This document shows, in pieces, positions 1 to 9,196 of a stretch of 31,542 bases of DNA. The notes under the pieces were generated by a model. The model did no database searches. It saw only the letters and a program-made list of their open reading frames with translations, and was not told the origin of the DNA. The position numbers were made by a program, and so were the translations under genes. The DNA is taken from the NCBI GenBank assembly GCA_045628865.1, contig JAZQQB010000028.1, positions 1-31,542 of the forward strand, read 5' to 3'. Source of the stretch: JAZQQB01 sp045628865. GTDB lineage: Bacteria; Bacillota; Clostridia; Lachnospirales; Lachnospiraceae. The number at the start of each line of letters is the position of its first letter. Within the stretch, counting starts at the first letter, position 1.

Positions 1-130
1 ACCAGAGATTTGCCTTCCACTTCCTTCAGATTTCACCTCGCGATGAACACCCTTGTGGTTCAGCTATGTACTTCCTCGTTATCTAGGCGTACAAGGGACT
101 TTCACCCATTAGAGCGCGCCCATGGCGCGC
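1..130 (-). mobile_element. Group II (class C) intron, 5' end, truncated by window edge
   Basis: On the minus strand, reading down from 130, the sequence matches the start of bacterial IIC introns such as that of Oceanobacillus iheyensis: a GYGYGCC-CATGGG start, TCTAATGGGTGAAAGTCCC, then AAGGGTGT, AATCTGAAGGAAG and GGCAAA of domain I. The first bases are GCGCG instead of the usual GTGYG. The rest of the ribozyme and any reverse transcriptase lie left of the window. Upstream exon sequence is TTTGTTGTTT (131-140), directly behind a terminator hairpin, which is the known target preference of IIC introns. The small plus-strand ORF across this region is not a gene. Confidence 0.88.
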
Positions 131-137
131 AAACAAC

Positions 138-166
138 AAAAGGAGCTGCAAATGCAGCTCCTTTTT
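138..166 (-). terminator. Intrinsic terminator of the galactoside operon
   Basis: A 10-bp perfect stem (141-150 with 153-162) has an AA centre and is flanked by A and T runs on both sides, so it could work in both directions. It lies about 45 bp past the GH36 stop codon. The group II intron begins 8 bases after the stem and its T-tract. Confidence 0.85.
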
Positions 167-207
167 ATACATTTAAGAACACTAAAGGTGTTCTTGAATG
201 TTATAAT

Positions 208-2607
208 CTATTCCTGTTCCATAAAATAAAGTCTGGAACCAAAATCCTGAAAATAACGAACCTGATCACTATAGCCAGTTCCTCCAAAGGACTGTTTTAG
301 CTTCACACCAGCATTCATTAAGGTATCTCCATATACCTTACAGTCTTCTGTTTCACCATCCATCTTTACAAACTTAGCAATTAAATTGTGTACCAAGGAA
401 TCTGGTTTTACATGGATTGGTGCTGCTGTATTTACCAGATCACCAAATTCTTTAACATTGTATTTCAAGATTCTGTTGGTAAAACGATAAATTGCATCTT
501 CTTGTAAACCAGCTGCCTTGTAATATTCAAACTGTGTATTAGGAGAAACGGTTTTCTGCATCACAAATCCCACTGCTTTTTTCTTATCAGGCGCTACACA
601 AGTCCACTCTGTCATATTTCCAAGTGACTTGGTTAAGCAGGAATCTGCTCCATACACGCCATCAGATACTGATCTTCCACGATAAAAGCTACCAAACTGT
701 AACACTTCTCTCCACTCCTTATAAAGTTCGATCTGTGCTGCGATGGCTGCCAGTTCTTCCTTCTTAAGATCACAGAAATTGCACTCATAACCACATACAC
801 CAAAGGCAGCAACATTGAAACGTGTTTCAAGTGGTGTCACACGGAGTGTCTGATGGTTAGGGCAAGAGGATACATGTGCACTTACCACTGACATTGGATA
901 ACCATAGCTGTAGCCTGTCTGAATCTCAGCTCGACATACTGCATCAGTATCATCACTAGCCCAAATCTGTGGGAAATAGCAAAGGATACCAAGATCAAAT
1001 CGATTACCACCAGCAGAACATCCCTCAAATAAAATGTGTGGAAATTTCTCAGTTAAAGTCTTCATACAACGGTATAAACCAATGTAGTAGCGATGCATCA
1101 CTTCTCCCTGTCTTTCAGGCGGAAGCTCTTTAGAGTAAACATCTGAGAATGGACGGTTCATATCCCATTTCACATATGCAATATTCGCTGAAGCAAACAG
1201 TTTACTCATTTGTTCAATGATATAATCCTGCACATCTTTTCTAGTCAAATCTAAAATTCTCTGATTTCTGCCTTCAGAATGTGGTTTTCCTGGAATATCC
1301 ATAACCCACTCTGGATGTGCTTCATAAAGCTTTGATTTCACATTGATCATCTCAGGTTCAACCCAGATACCAAAGGAAAGACCGAGATCATTGATCTTTT
1401 TGCAAAGACCATCCACACCGTTTGGAAGCTTCTTGGTATTTACAAACCAGTCTCCCAAGGAAGTGGAATCATCATCTCTTTCACCAAACCAACCATCATC
1501 CATAACAAAAAGCTCAATACCAGCTTCTTTTCCTGCTTTCGCAAGACTAAGCAGCTTATGTTCATTGATCTTAAAATATGCTGCTTCCCAGCTGTTTAGT
1601 AATACTGGGCGAACCTTATTTTTCCATTCACCACGAACAATATGCTCTCTAACAAATGCGTGCATACACTGGCTCATGCCATTAAAGCCCTTATCAGAAT
1701 ATGTCATCACTGCTTCTGGAGATTCAAAGTCCTCTCCTGGCTCTAATACATAAGCAAAGGACTGTGGATTAACACCAGTTACCAGTCTTGTCTTTCCATG
1801 ACTGCCTACTTCCATAGCTTCATAGTGATTTCCACTATAGATCAGATTACAGCCATAGCAATCACCAAAATCCTCTGATGTAGAATCCTTACTTACCATA
1901 ATAAACGGGTTTGCACGACTTGATGAGGTTCCTGCGTAAGTACTGTTCACATGCTTTCCAGCTCGAACTCTCACATCAGTACGTTTCATTTCACGCGCCC
2001 ATGCACCATTAAAGGTAGAAAGCGTATATTCCGATGTTGCAAAATCAAGCTGTGTACTCATCAGTCTCTTCACTACAACATTTTCTTTACTACTGTTTAT
2101 AAGATGACTTTCTCTTGTAATCACATCACATTTTTCATATACATAATAATGAAGCTCTAATGTCAGATCATATGAATGATCCTTTAATACAACACATAAA
2201 TGTTCTACATCATCCTCACTTCCGTAGGAACCTGGAAGTGTCTTGTAAGCTGGCTTTCCTTTTGAGATTTCGAAAGAATCAAAAACAAAATCCTGTGTAA
2301 AGCTTCCATCTGCATGGACAATCTCAACGAAAGGCTCTCTAATATCACCCTTACCATGGAAAGACAATTCCATGCAGGCATCCTCTAAGGTATATGCCAA
2401 ATGCTCCTGATCATACGCGATGCAGTTACCTGGCTGAAAAGAATGCTTTTCTACCAAAGCAGCAATGCTCTCCTCTGTAACAGGTTCAGCAATACGAATC
2501 TTTTTACCATAATATAAATGTTCTAACTGACCTGTTGGCATTACTGAAAATGCATAGGTTGTATTCTTTGTCTGAAGCACAAAAATCAAATCATTATTCT
2601 GAATCAT
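208..2607 (-). CDS. Alpha-galactosidase, GH36
   Basis: The product is a 799-residue cytoplasmic enzyme (no signal peptide) that releases alpha-1,6-galactose from raffinose-type sugars, melibiose or galactomannan side chains. The N-terminal beta-sandwich runs to about residue 310, followed by a TIM barrel. The signature FVMDDGWFGERDDD is at 368-380. The nucleophile is Asp482 in YVKWDMNR and the acid/base is Asp552 in WASDDTD; the 70-residue spacing equals that of characterised GH36 enzymes. CSAGGNRFD (530-538) is the substrate-binding loop. Its length is somewhat above the usual 730-750. The start is an ATG with GGAGG seven bases upstream. It is the last gene of the five-gene operon, 21 bp after the transporter. 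The family is certain; the natural substrate is inferred. Confidence 0.95.
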   Translation of the reverse strand: MIQNNDLIFVLQTKNTTYAFSVMPTGQLEHLYYGKKIRIAEPVTEESIAALVEKHSFQPGNCIAYDQEHLAYTLEDACMELSFHGKGDIREPFVEIVHADGSFTQDFVFDSFEISKGKPAYKTLPGSYGSEDDVEHLCVVLKDHSYDLTLELHYYVYEKCDVITRESHLINSSKENVVVKRLMSTQLDFATSEYTLSTFNGAWAREMKRTDVRVRAGKHVNSTYAGTSSSRANPFIMVSKDSTSEDFGDCYGCNLIYSGNHYEAMEVGSHGKTRLVTGVNPQSFAYVLEPGEDFESPEAVMTYSDKGFNGMSQCMHAFVREHIVRGEWKNKVRPVLLNSWEAAYFKINEHKLLSLAKAGKEAGIELFVMDDGWFGERDDDSTSLGDWFVNTKKLPNGVDGLCKKINDLGLSFGIWVEPEMINVKSKLYEAHPEWVMDIPGKPHSEGRNQRILDLTRKDVQDYIIEQMSKLFASANIAYVKWDMNRPFSDVYSKELPPERQGEVMHRYYIGLYRCMKTLTEKFPHILFEGCSAGGNRFDLGILCYFPQIWASDDTDAVCRAEIQTGYSYGYPMSVVSAHVSSCPNHQTLRVTPLETRFNVAAFGVCGYECNFCDLKKEELAAIAAQIELYKEWREVLQFGSFYRGRSVSDGVYGADSCLTKSLGNMTEWTCVAPDKKKAVGFVMQKTVSPNTQFEYYKAAGLQEDAIYRFTNRILKYNVKEFGDLVNTAAPIHVKPDSLVHNLIAKFVKMDGETEDCKVYGDTLMNAGVKLKQSFGGTGYSDQVRYFQDFGSRLYFMEQE

Positions 2608-2628
2608 CCAGATTCCTCCTTCAGCGTA

Positions 2629-4458
2629 TTAGTTCTCTTTTTTTGCTTTCAACTGATCTGAGATTTCAGCAAGTTTCTTATCAGTTAAAATATATTTCTT
2701 CTTAAAGATCATAACCGCAATCAATAATCCCAAAATAGGTACCAAAGTCATAACAAGTCTTAATCCAACAACGGAATCATTTGAAATCTGATCAATCACA
2801 TGATTCTTAATATTTCCAATTGATACTGATACATGTTCTACTACAGAACCTTTGATCTCATCTGACTGTTCACTGATGTTAAATACTGATAAACAGATAG
2901 AAGCAACCAAAGCAGATACACCTGATGCTAATTTAACAACGAATGTCTGCATAGAGAAGATTACTGATTCATCTCTACGGTTATTCTTTAATTCACCATA
3001 ATCTACAGTGTTAGCAAGGAAAATGGTTACAAGTACGTTCAAAATACCAACTGCTGCCATGATAAAGAACCCTGGTACAAGTAATGGATATACACTAGAC
3101 TGTTCACTAAGAGCCATTATCAAAAGGACTGCATAACCAACTACCGCTGAAACGATACAAATATAGAAAATCTTCATTGTATTGAAGAATTTTCTTAACA
3201 ATGGGAAGAACAGCATCATAGCAATAATCTGAATACCGCCACCGAATGTATTAAACAGTGTGTAATCACCCTGCCAGTTCTTTCCCGCAAGATCATACTT
3301 AAAGAAATAGATCAAAAGATTAGAAGTAATGTAGGTTGCCGTGTTCACCAAAACAATGGTGATAACCATAGCCATGGCCTGATCATTCTGAATAAGAGCC
3401 TTAAACATTGCTCCTACAGATGGTGTTTCAACATCAACAGTAGATTTTTCCTTGATTACAAGACATGTGATCAAAATAAATACAAAGAATAATACCGCAA
3501 TGATCAATGTAAAATATTTAAAACCAACACGTTCTACTTCCTGTGTAGAAACAATATCTGCTGAAAGACTAAGATTGTTTTCTCCAATAGAGGCAAATGT
3601 TTCTGCATCAACATATACTGCAATAATAGCCTGGCCAGCATTTACGTCATCCATCGCGAATTCGATTTTGCTTGATTCTTCATCAATCGATACTCCGTTT
3701 ATTATAAGTGAATAATCAGTATTATCCCCTGTAAGGTAAAGACGGTCTTTGAAAACAGATTCTGTTGCTGTTACTTTCACATCTATTGTGGCATTTGCTG
3801 TATTATAAGAAAGAACATTACCTGTGGCAATTCCATCATCATCCTTTTCTAAAATATATGCTTCATAAACAACATCATTGGATGAAACGTTAATAATCTG
3901 CTTGTCGCTTGAGTTCACAGTAAGTGCTGTACCGATTGATGAAACAGCAATTACGGTTACGATACTGATGATGGCTGAACCAACACCTGCACAAGAACGA
4001 GCCAAAGCTGATAAATTCTCACGTTCCTTACCACCATCTGTGAAAGCTGGAACCATTGACCAGTATGGGATATCCATCATGGTATAAGTTACACCCCAAA
4101 GGATATAAAATACTGCTGCATAAGCTACCAGTCCCTTACCAGATAAGGTTGGTGGTGCCGCAAACATTACATACAAAATAATAGCATTTGTTAATGTTCC
4201 AATAAATAACCATGGACGGAATTTACCCCATTTTGTCTTTGTTTTTGCTACCAATACACCCATGATTGGATCATTGAACGCATCAAATACACGGGCAATC
4301 AACAAAATAACACCCATGATCCAGGCTTTTACACCCATAATATCCTGATAGTAATACAGGATATAACTTGCTGACAACATGTACACCATGTCCTTACCTA
4401 CAGCTCCAATACCATAGGCAAACTTCTCACTTCCTGATAGTTTTTTCTTTGTTTCCAT
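2629..4458 (-). CDS. GPH-family (MFS) sugar:cation symporter with large extracellular insert
   Basis: The product is a 609-residue, 12-helix transporter of the glycoside-pentoside-hexuronide family (MelB/LacS/XynP type). The family signature is visible after TM2: FDAFNDPIMG followed by TKWGKFRPW (residues about 58-84). Helix 5 ends near 175 and helix 6 starts near 314. Between them lie about 130 polar residues (178-308) in beta-prone segments, which family topology places outside the cell; without them the protein would be 479 residues, the normal family size. A second long outer loop lies between helices 11 and 12. The start ATG follows AGGAG. It probably imports the galactosides cut by the flanking GH36 and GH2 enzymes; the exact sugar cannot be read from sequence. 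Confidence 0.92.
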   Translation of the reverse strand: METKKKLSGSEKFAYGIGAVGKDMVYMLSASYILYYYQDIMGVKAWIMGVILLIARVFDAFNDPIMGVLVAKTKTKWGKFRPWLFIGTLTNAIILYVMFAAPPTLSGKGLVAYAAVFYILWGVTYTMMDIPYWSMVPAFTDGGKERENLSALARSCAGVGSAIISIVTVIAVSSIGTALTVNSSDKQIINVSSNDVVYEAYILEKDDDGIATGNVLSYNTANATIDVKVTATESVFKDRLYLTGDNTDYSLIINGVSIDEESSKIEFAMDDVNAGQAIIAVYVDAETFASIGENNLSLSADIVSTQEVERVGFKYFTLIIAVLFFVFILITCLVIKEKSTVDVETPSVGAMFKALIQNDQAMAMVITIVLVNTATYITSNLLIYFFKYDLAGKNWQGDYTLFNTFGGGIQIIAMMLFFPLLRKFFNTMKIFYICIVSAVVGYAVLLIMALSEQSSVYPLLVPGFFIMAAVGILNVLVTIFLANTVDYGELKNNRRDESVIFSMQTFVVKLASGVSALVASICLSVFNISEQSDEIKGSVVEHVSVSIGNIKNHVIDQISNDSVVGLRLVMTLVPILGLLIAVMIFKKKYILTDKKLAEISDQLKAKKEN

Positions 4459-4474
4459 TTTTTACTCCTTTTTC

Positions 4475-5965
4475 CTATTTATTTTTTAATCCCATTGCTA
4501 GTTCAACTACTTTATAAGCTCCGTCATAAAGACCTGTTCCCTTGTTTGTGATGATATTTTTGCACATATCATTCAAAAATTCCTCATCCTCTAAAAAGAG
4601 GTTCAACATCTGAATGGTATGTGGAATATCTCTACATTCTAATGTTCCATCTCCTACTTCAGCAGAATGGATAGCCCCCCACATTTCATGTTTTCCAACT
4701 CGTTTAATGAATAATTTTGGTACTGGATAAAATGCTAATTCACTTGGTTTTGTAACCAAAACATCACAAGAACGCATCAAAAGATTTGTACAATATACTG
4801 CTTCAAAAATATTCTTATGCCAGAATCCATGGATACCTGTTACTTCACCCTCTAAAGCATCCTCTGCAAATTTTTCTGTATCCTTCCAGTTATCAAAATG
4901 CTCTGTTGATAAAGCTTTCATTTCTGGGATTTCAGATAATAATGCATCCCATACATTCTTATAATCACCAACATTGACATACAGTGCTGCTTTGTTTTTC
5001 TTGATCATAGGAATCAGTTCCTTAATAATCGCTGCAAAAATTTCCTTCTGTGCACCAGCTCCACCAATGGTTAATAAGAAGCGCATAGGTTTTCCCTCTG
5101 CTTTTCTTCTCATTCTTGCTTCGCAATCCTTTTCAATATTGCTTACAAGTTCATGATCAATGTAATGACCAGTATATACGAGACTTTCTGCGGGCATTGC
5201 TTTGTTTACCTTGTCCTTATTCATACCATTTAAAATACGGTATCCTAAATAAGAATTGTGACACTGGATGGTATGAACACTGCCCTCTGATAAATGAAGC
5301 GCCATTGGCCAGTTATCTGGAATGGCATTGACAACATACTTCATGCCTGCATGGATGGCAGCCTGCGCTGGCCATACATGAGTACCGATTACTGGGATTT
5401 CCTTTGGTACATTCTTATATACCGGAGCCATCAACTCTGCATTCTTCTGATCTGCTGCGTTGTAAGACAATGCTCTGAACCCTTCATAGTTCATTGGTTC
5501 CCATACAAGCTTGTTAAAAATAGGATTTTTGGAAAGTCTTGATCCTAAAGAATACAGATCATTCTGTGCTCCAATTACCTTTGTACAAGTTGTTTCCTTA
5601 TAGGAATTTAAGTCCATCCAATATGGTGTATATCCCATAGACTTTGCAGCTGAAGCCATTGCCATAGAGATTCTGTAATGTCCAAATCCCATACGGATAT
5701 TTCCTACAATGATACCCTTTTCAGTATCAAATGGAATATTCTCTGTATTACCCTTCTGGTAATGTGCATTGGATTCCAAGCTACCAACCAAAATATTGTT
5801 TACTCCTAATGAATCACCAATATATGGATTTTTCTGGACTGTCACCTTATAATCTACATTCGTATCATCGGAAAACTTTCTGATATATTTTTTCTTTGAT
5901 TTATTTGCCTTTCTCACCACACTTCCAGGCATGATATTTCCAAAAATATTACTTGAACGATCCAT
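4475..5965 (-). CDS. GT-B glycosyltransferase-like protein (MGDG synthase/MurG-like)
   Basis: The product is 496 residues if it starts at the ATG at 5965, which has GGGAG five bases upstream; a GTG eight codons earlier has no good ribosome site. There is no signal peptide or membrane segment. A glycine-rich GNIRMGFGHYRIS (about 89-100) resembles the N-terminal acceptor-site loop of MGDG-synthase-type GT28 enzymes. FLLTIGGAGAQKE (about 299-311) begins a second Rossmann domain. SCDVLVTKPSELAFYP (about 405-420) resembles the nucleotide-sugar site at the C-terminal side. It is co-transcribed between GH2 and the transporter. A glycosyltransferase or phosphorylase-like role is inferred from fold motifs only; why it sits in a catabolic operon is unknown. 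Confidence 0.65.
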   Translation of the reverse strand: MDRSSNIFGNIMPGSVVRKANKSKKKYIRKFSDDTNVDYKVTVQKNPYIGDSLGVNNILVGSLESNAHYQKGNTENIPFDTEKGIIVGNIRMGFGHYRISMAMASAAKSMGYTPYWMDLNSYKETTCTKVIGAQNDLYSLGSRLSKNPIFNKLVWEPMNYEGFRALSYNAADQKNAELMAPVYKNVPKEIPVIGTHVWPAQAAIHAGMKYVVNAIPDNWPMALHLSEGSVHTIQCHNSYLGYRILNGMNKDKVNKAMPAESLVYTGHYIDHELVSNIEKDCEARMRRKAEGKPMRFLLTIGGAGAQKEIFAAIIKELIPMIKKNKAALYVNVGDYKNVWDALLSEIPEMKALSTEHFDNWKDTEKFAEDALEGEVTGIHGFWHKNIFEAVYCTNLLMRSCDVLVTKPSELAFYPVPKLFIKRVGKHEMWGAIHSAEVGDGTLECRDIPHTIQMLNLFLEDEEFLNDMCKNIITNKGTGLYDGAYKVVELAMGLKNK

Positions 5966-5992
5966 TTTTCTCCCTTTCTTTACTCTCACAAA

Positions 5993-8407
5993 TTACTCTA
6001 CACAAAATTGTATCTCTATATCTTCAGCCTGAGGACTTGTGATTCGAAGCACTGCATTTCCTGATTTACCAACGGTTTTTACATAGGTACCAGTCATTCC
6101 ACCTTGGAAACTGACTACCTTAGGTCCAATAATCTCGATTGGTCCCTCTGTTTCTAACACAATTGGTTCCTGATAAAAATGAAGCACATTATCTAATTCA
6201 CTCAACGCCTTGATTCGCACACAAGCTACATCATAGCTTTCCTGTTCACATAGTTCTGTATGATCCACATCCACTGAAAGCTTCACCTGGCTAGCAGGCT
6301 TTTTGGTATTTGATGCAACTACCTTTCCATCCTTGATGGCTTCAAAATGATAAGTAGTCGCTGTCCCACCCCAGTTGCCTACATATTTCTGATATAAATC
6401 CACTGCATCCTGCATCTTCATTCCTCTAAATAGTACACATTTTGCTGCTTTCAGCATGGTTTTCATTGGAAGATGGTTCATACCATTTTTACATGCACTC
6501 ATGAGCACAGCCTTTACATCCTCTGACTTAGCTCTTGAAAAACCTTCCTCTTCGATCATTGCATCCCCAATAAGATCATCGATCAGAATCGGACCATGTG
6601 GCATATCTGTAAACGGTGTATCTTTTCTGGTGAATTCCCGCACAAACTTATCATTCTTGTATAGCTTTACACTATCCGCGTTAGTAATGGCATAAATATC
6701 CTGCACCAGACAAGCTGGACTTTCGCCAATATCCATGGCAGAAGTAATTTCCAAAACGGGCTTGTTATCTTCCTGACTCGCATACAACGCACCTACTGGT
6801 TTGGCATTACGAAACATGTCCATGACGCCATGGTAACAAATCCTGTCTCCGCTTCCGAAGTCCTTATGAGTATTATAATCAAACATGCACCAGCCAAAAC
6901 ATCCTGCAATATCCTCTTCATGATAATAATCATTCAAAACCTTTGCATGTCTAAGCACCTGACTTGTTCGATGCATCTCACTATCATAGCTTTTTGTTGG
7001 AAACATATGACCATTGTGTTCCGAGATCAAATAACCCTTACTTTGATCAGAACTGATCTTTTTCTTTAAAGACACGCCTGCACCCGTTCCATCATGCAAA
7101 AAATCATTGTAGGCATATACGTCTTCTAATAAATGGCTATTTCCAATACAACGAACACCACTTGTTTGTCTAGTGTCATCTAGCGATCTTGCAGCCTGGT
7201 TAGTTCTCGCATAAAAAGAATCATCATCTATGGATTCATTGATACGAACACCCCACAGGAAAATGGATGGATGATTGCGATACTGTACAACCATTTCCTC
7301 TACATTTCGAATAGCTTGTTTTTTCCATTCTTCATCTCCAATGTGCTGCCAACCTGGCATCTCAGTGAATACCAATAATCCGATTTCATCACATCGATCT
7401 AAAAAATAGTGAGACTGTGGATAATGAGAGGTTCTCACTGCATTACAGCTTAACTCATACTTTAAAATCTCAGCATCCAGTCTTTGTGGATTTTTCGGCA
7501 TTGCATAGCCTACATATGGATAGGACTGATGTCTATTAAGTCCTCGAATCCTGAACTTTTTCTGATTTAAATAACAACCATCTGCTTTGATGGTTATCTC
7601 TCGAAAACCAATTCGCACCCACTTTTTATCAAGTACCGTACCCTGGTCTAACAATTCCACCAATACATGATATAAAACCGGATGCTCGGTATCCCACAGC
7701 TCGATATCTGGAAGCTGATCGACTACATATTCTTTCGTTCCGTTCCAAGCTGCAAATGTTCTGCTTGCCAAAGGTTTCTCATCTGTTTTATTACGATATA
7801 AAGAAATATTCACCTGCTCCTTACTAGAAACCTCTTTTGAAAAAGAAATCTCACTTACCAATTTCTTATGAGCTGTGCAAACATCCTTTGTTTTTACAAA
7901 AACATCTTCTAAATATCGTGTTTCATTCACAGTCAGATATACATCTCTGTAAATTCCGCCATATGTCTGATAATCGATTACAAAACCAAATGGTGGTACA
8001 TTCAGATTCTCTCTACTATCTAGTGAAACCACAATACGATTTTCTTTTCCATATTCTATCGCATCTGAAATATCAACTGTAAATGCGGTATATCCACACA
8101 TATGGGTAAAAAGTTCTCTCCCATTCACATAAACCACAGCTTTATGTGCACATCCTTCAAAAGTCAGGTTAACGACCTTTCCCTTCCACTGTGCTGGAAT
8201 CATGATTTCCTTCACATATCCTGCATTTTTCTGATATATGATCTCATCATAATAATGAAGTGGTGTCACTGCAGTTGTATGTGGAATTCGAACCTTTTCC
8301 ATGGCATCTGTTGAAAGCTCAGCCTGCAACAAATCTGTTGTAAAGGTATCTGTATAATACCAGTCATTGTTGATAAAAATTCTATTTTTCACACTAACCT
8401 CGCACAT
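5993..8407 (-). CDS. Glycoside hydrolase family 2 (beta-galactosidase-like)
   Basis: The product is an 804-residue cytoplasmic enzyme with sugar-binding domain (to about 165), immunoglobulin-like domain (to about 270), TIM barrel (270-560) and extra C-terminal beta domains. The acid/base is Glu391 in GVRINES and the nucleophile is Glu463 in LISEHNGH. CNAVRTSHYPQS (321-332) is the typical GH2 barrel segment. The NES motif favours beta-galactosidase over beta-mannosidase or beta-glucuronidase, but GH2 specificity is hard to predict. The listed ATG has a weak ribosome site; a GTG five codons later, preceded by GAGG, could be the true start. It begins 6 bp after the TetR stop codon, so it is co-transcribed. 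Together with GH36 it would strip beta- and alpha-linked galactose from imported oligosaccharides. Confidence 0.9.
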   Translation of the reverse strand: MCEVSVKNRIFINNDWYYTDTFTTDLLQAELSTDAMEKVRIPHTTAVTPLHYYDEIIYQKNAGYVKEIMIPAQWKGKVVNLTFEGCAHKAVVYVNGRELFTHMCGYTAFTVDISDAIEYGKENRIVVSLDSRENLNVPPFGFVIDYQTYGGIYRDVYLTVNETRYLEDVFVKTKDVCTAHKKLVSEISFSKEVSSKEQVNISLYRNKTDEKPLASRTFAAWNGTKEYVVDQLPDIELWDTEHPVLYHVLVELLDQGTVLDKKWVRIGFREITIKADGCYLNQKKFRIRGLNRHQSYPYVGYAMPKNPQRLDAEILKYELSCNAVRTSHYPQSHYFLDRCDEIGLLVFTEMPGWQHIGDEEWKKQAIRNVEEMVVQYRNHPSIFLWGVRINESIDDDSFYARTNQAARSLDDTRQTSGVRCIGNSHLLEDVYAYNDFLHDGTGAGVSLKKKISSDQSKGYLISEHNGHMFPTKSYDSEMHRTSQVLRHAKVLNDYYHEEDIAGCFGWCMFDYNTHKDFGSGDRICYHGVMDMFRNAKPVGALYASQEDNKPVLEITSAMDIGESPACLVQDIYAITNADSVKLYKNDKFVREFTRKDTPFTDMPHGPILIDDLIGDAMIEEEGFSRAKSEDVKAVLMSACKNGMNHLPMKTMLKAAKCVLFRGMKMQDAVDLYQKYVGNWGGTATTYHFEAIKDGKVVASNTKKPASQVKLSVDVDHTELCEQESYDVACVRIKALSELDNVLHFYQEPIVLETEGPIEIIGPKVVSFQGGMTGTYVKTVGKSGNAVLRITSPQAEDIEIQFCVE

Positions 8408-8413
8408 CTTTAT

Positions 8414-8986
8414 CTACTGTCTAACCAAAATACCTTCCATCACGATACTTAGGACTTCATCCAATGCTGCTTCATAGGTAATATTGTTCACTGCCAAAAC
8501 ATTGCTTGAGAAGAAATGCTCTAAAGTTGATTCCACCATTGTTTTAAATAAAAATGGAGAAATTGGACGAATCTGTCCCTCTTTAATTCCATCCTGCAAC
8601 AGCTCTAAAGTTGGTTCCCAATCAGATTCCAACTTAGCAGCAATTCTTTCATATAATGCTGGATATTTCTCCTTTAATTCACCAACCTGCTGAAGATTCA
8701 TATTCTGATATTTATCGGGTAGAATCAACAATACCTTACGAAGTTTTTCTACCGATGATAATGTCTGATTCTCAAAGATTGTCTTCTCTGTTTCTTTAAT
8801 AGACTCAAAAATATAGTCAATCATATAATTCGCCAATGTATTCTTATCCTTAAAAACAGTATAAATTGTTTTCTTACTCATACTCAATCGCTTCGCAATA
8901 TCATCCATTGTAAATTTCAGACCTTTGTCATTAAATTCCTGGATTGTTGCCTCCACAATCGCTACTCTCATTTCCGAAATATCCAT
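8414..8986 (-). CDS. TetR-family transcriptional regulator
   Basis: The product is 190 residues. The N-terminal helix-turn-helix spans about 25-55 (FTMDDIAKRLSMSKKTIY, then FKDKNTL), which is the TetR signature. The C-terminal ligand-binding half is divergent and gives no hint of the effector. It is the first gene of the sugar operon and is followed by the GH2 gene after 6 bp, so it probably represses its own operon and is released by a sugar or glycoside. A candidate operator overlapping the promoter is listed at 9091-9112. Confidence 0.92.
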   Translation of the reverse strand: MDISEMRVAIVEATIQEFNDKGLKFTMDDIAKRLSMSKKTIYTVFKDKNTLANYMIDYIFESIKETEKTIFENQTLSSVEKLRKVLLILPDKYQNMNLQQVGELKEKYPALYERIAAKLESDWEPTLELLQDGIKEGQIRPISPFLFKTMVESTLEHFFSSNVLAVNNITYEAALDEVLSIVMEGILVRQ

Positions 8987-9090
8987 CGTATTTCCCTTGC
9001 CTTTCTATTTCTAGTTTTCTACAAAATATTGAAAAATAACCACTTTGTCAGAGAAACTGCAAAACCGTTTCGAGTTTCCCCGTTTCCTAA

Positions 9091-9112
9091 ATTGTATCAT
9101 AACCAATACAAT
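9091..9112. promoter_or_regulatory. Candidate TetR operator (inverted repeat)
   Basis: A perfect 7-bp inverted repeat ATTGTAT / ATACAAT with an 8-bp spacer overlaps the -10 box and spacer of the operon promoter. Position and symmetry fit a TetR repressor site; binding is inferred. Confidence 0.5.
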
Positions 9113-9120
9113 ATTAGCAA
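9091..9120 (-). promoter_or_regulatory. Promoter of the TetR-GH2-GT-MFS-GH36 operon
   Basis: On the minus strand, TTGCTA (9115-9120) and TACAAT (9091-9096) are separated by 18 bp, a reasonable sigma-A match. The 5' leader would be about 100 nt. It overlaps the inverted repeat listed next. Confidence 0.6.
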
Positions 9121-9145
9121 TCAGATTATATATGTGAAAAGCAAC

Positions 9146-9176
9146 AAAAAAGCAGTACGATTTTTAGTCGTACTGC
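9146..9176 (-). terminator. Terminator of pepD
   Basis: A 9-bp perfect stem (GCAGTACGA, 9152-9160, with 9168-9176) is followed on the minus strand by TTTTTT. It lies 20 bp past the pepD stop codon. Confidence 0.88.
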
Positions 9177-9196
9177 CCAAATGCTTCCTTTTCATT

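Noticed and set aside
10..300. 96-codon plus-strand ORF at left edge
   Set aside because: It spans the antisense of the group II intron, a terminator hairpin and the end of the GH36 gene.
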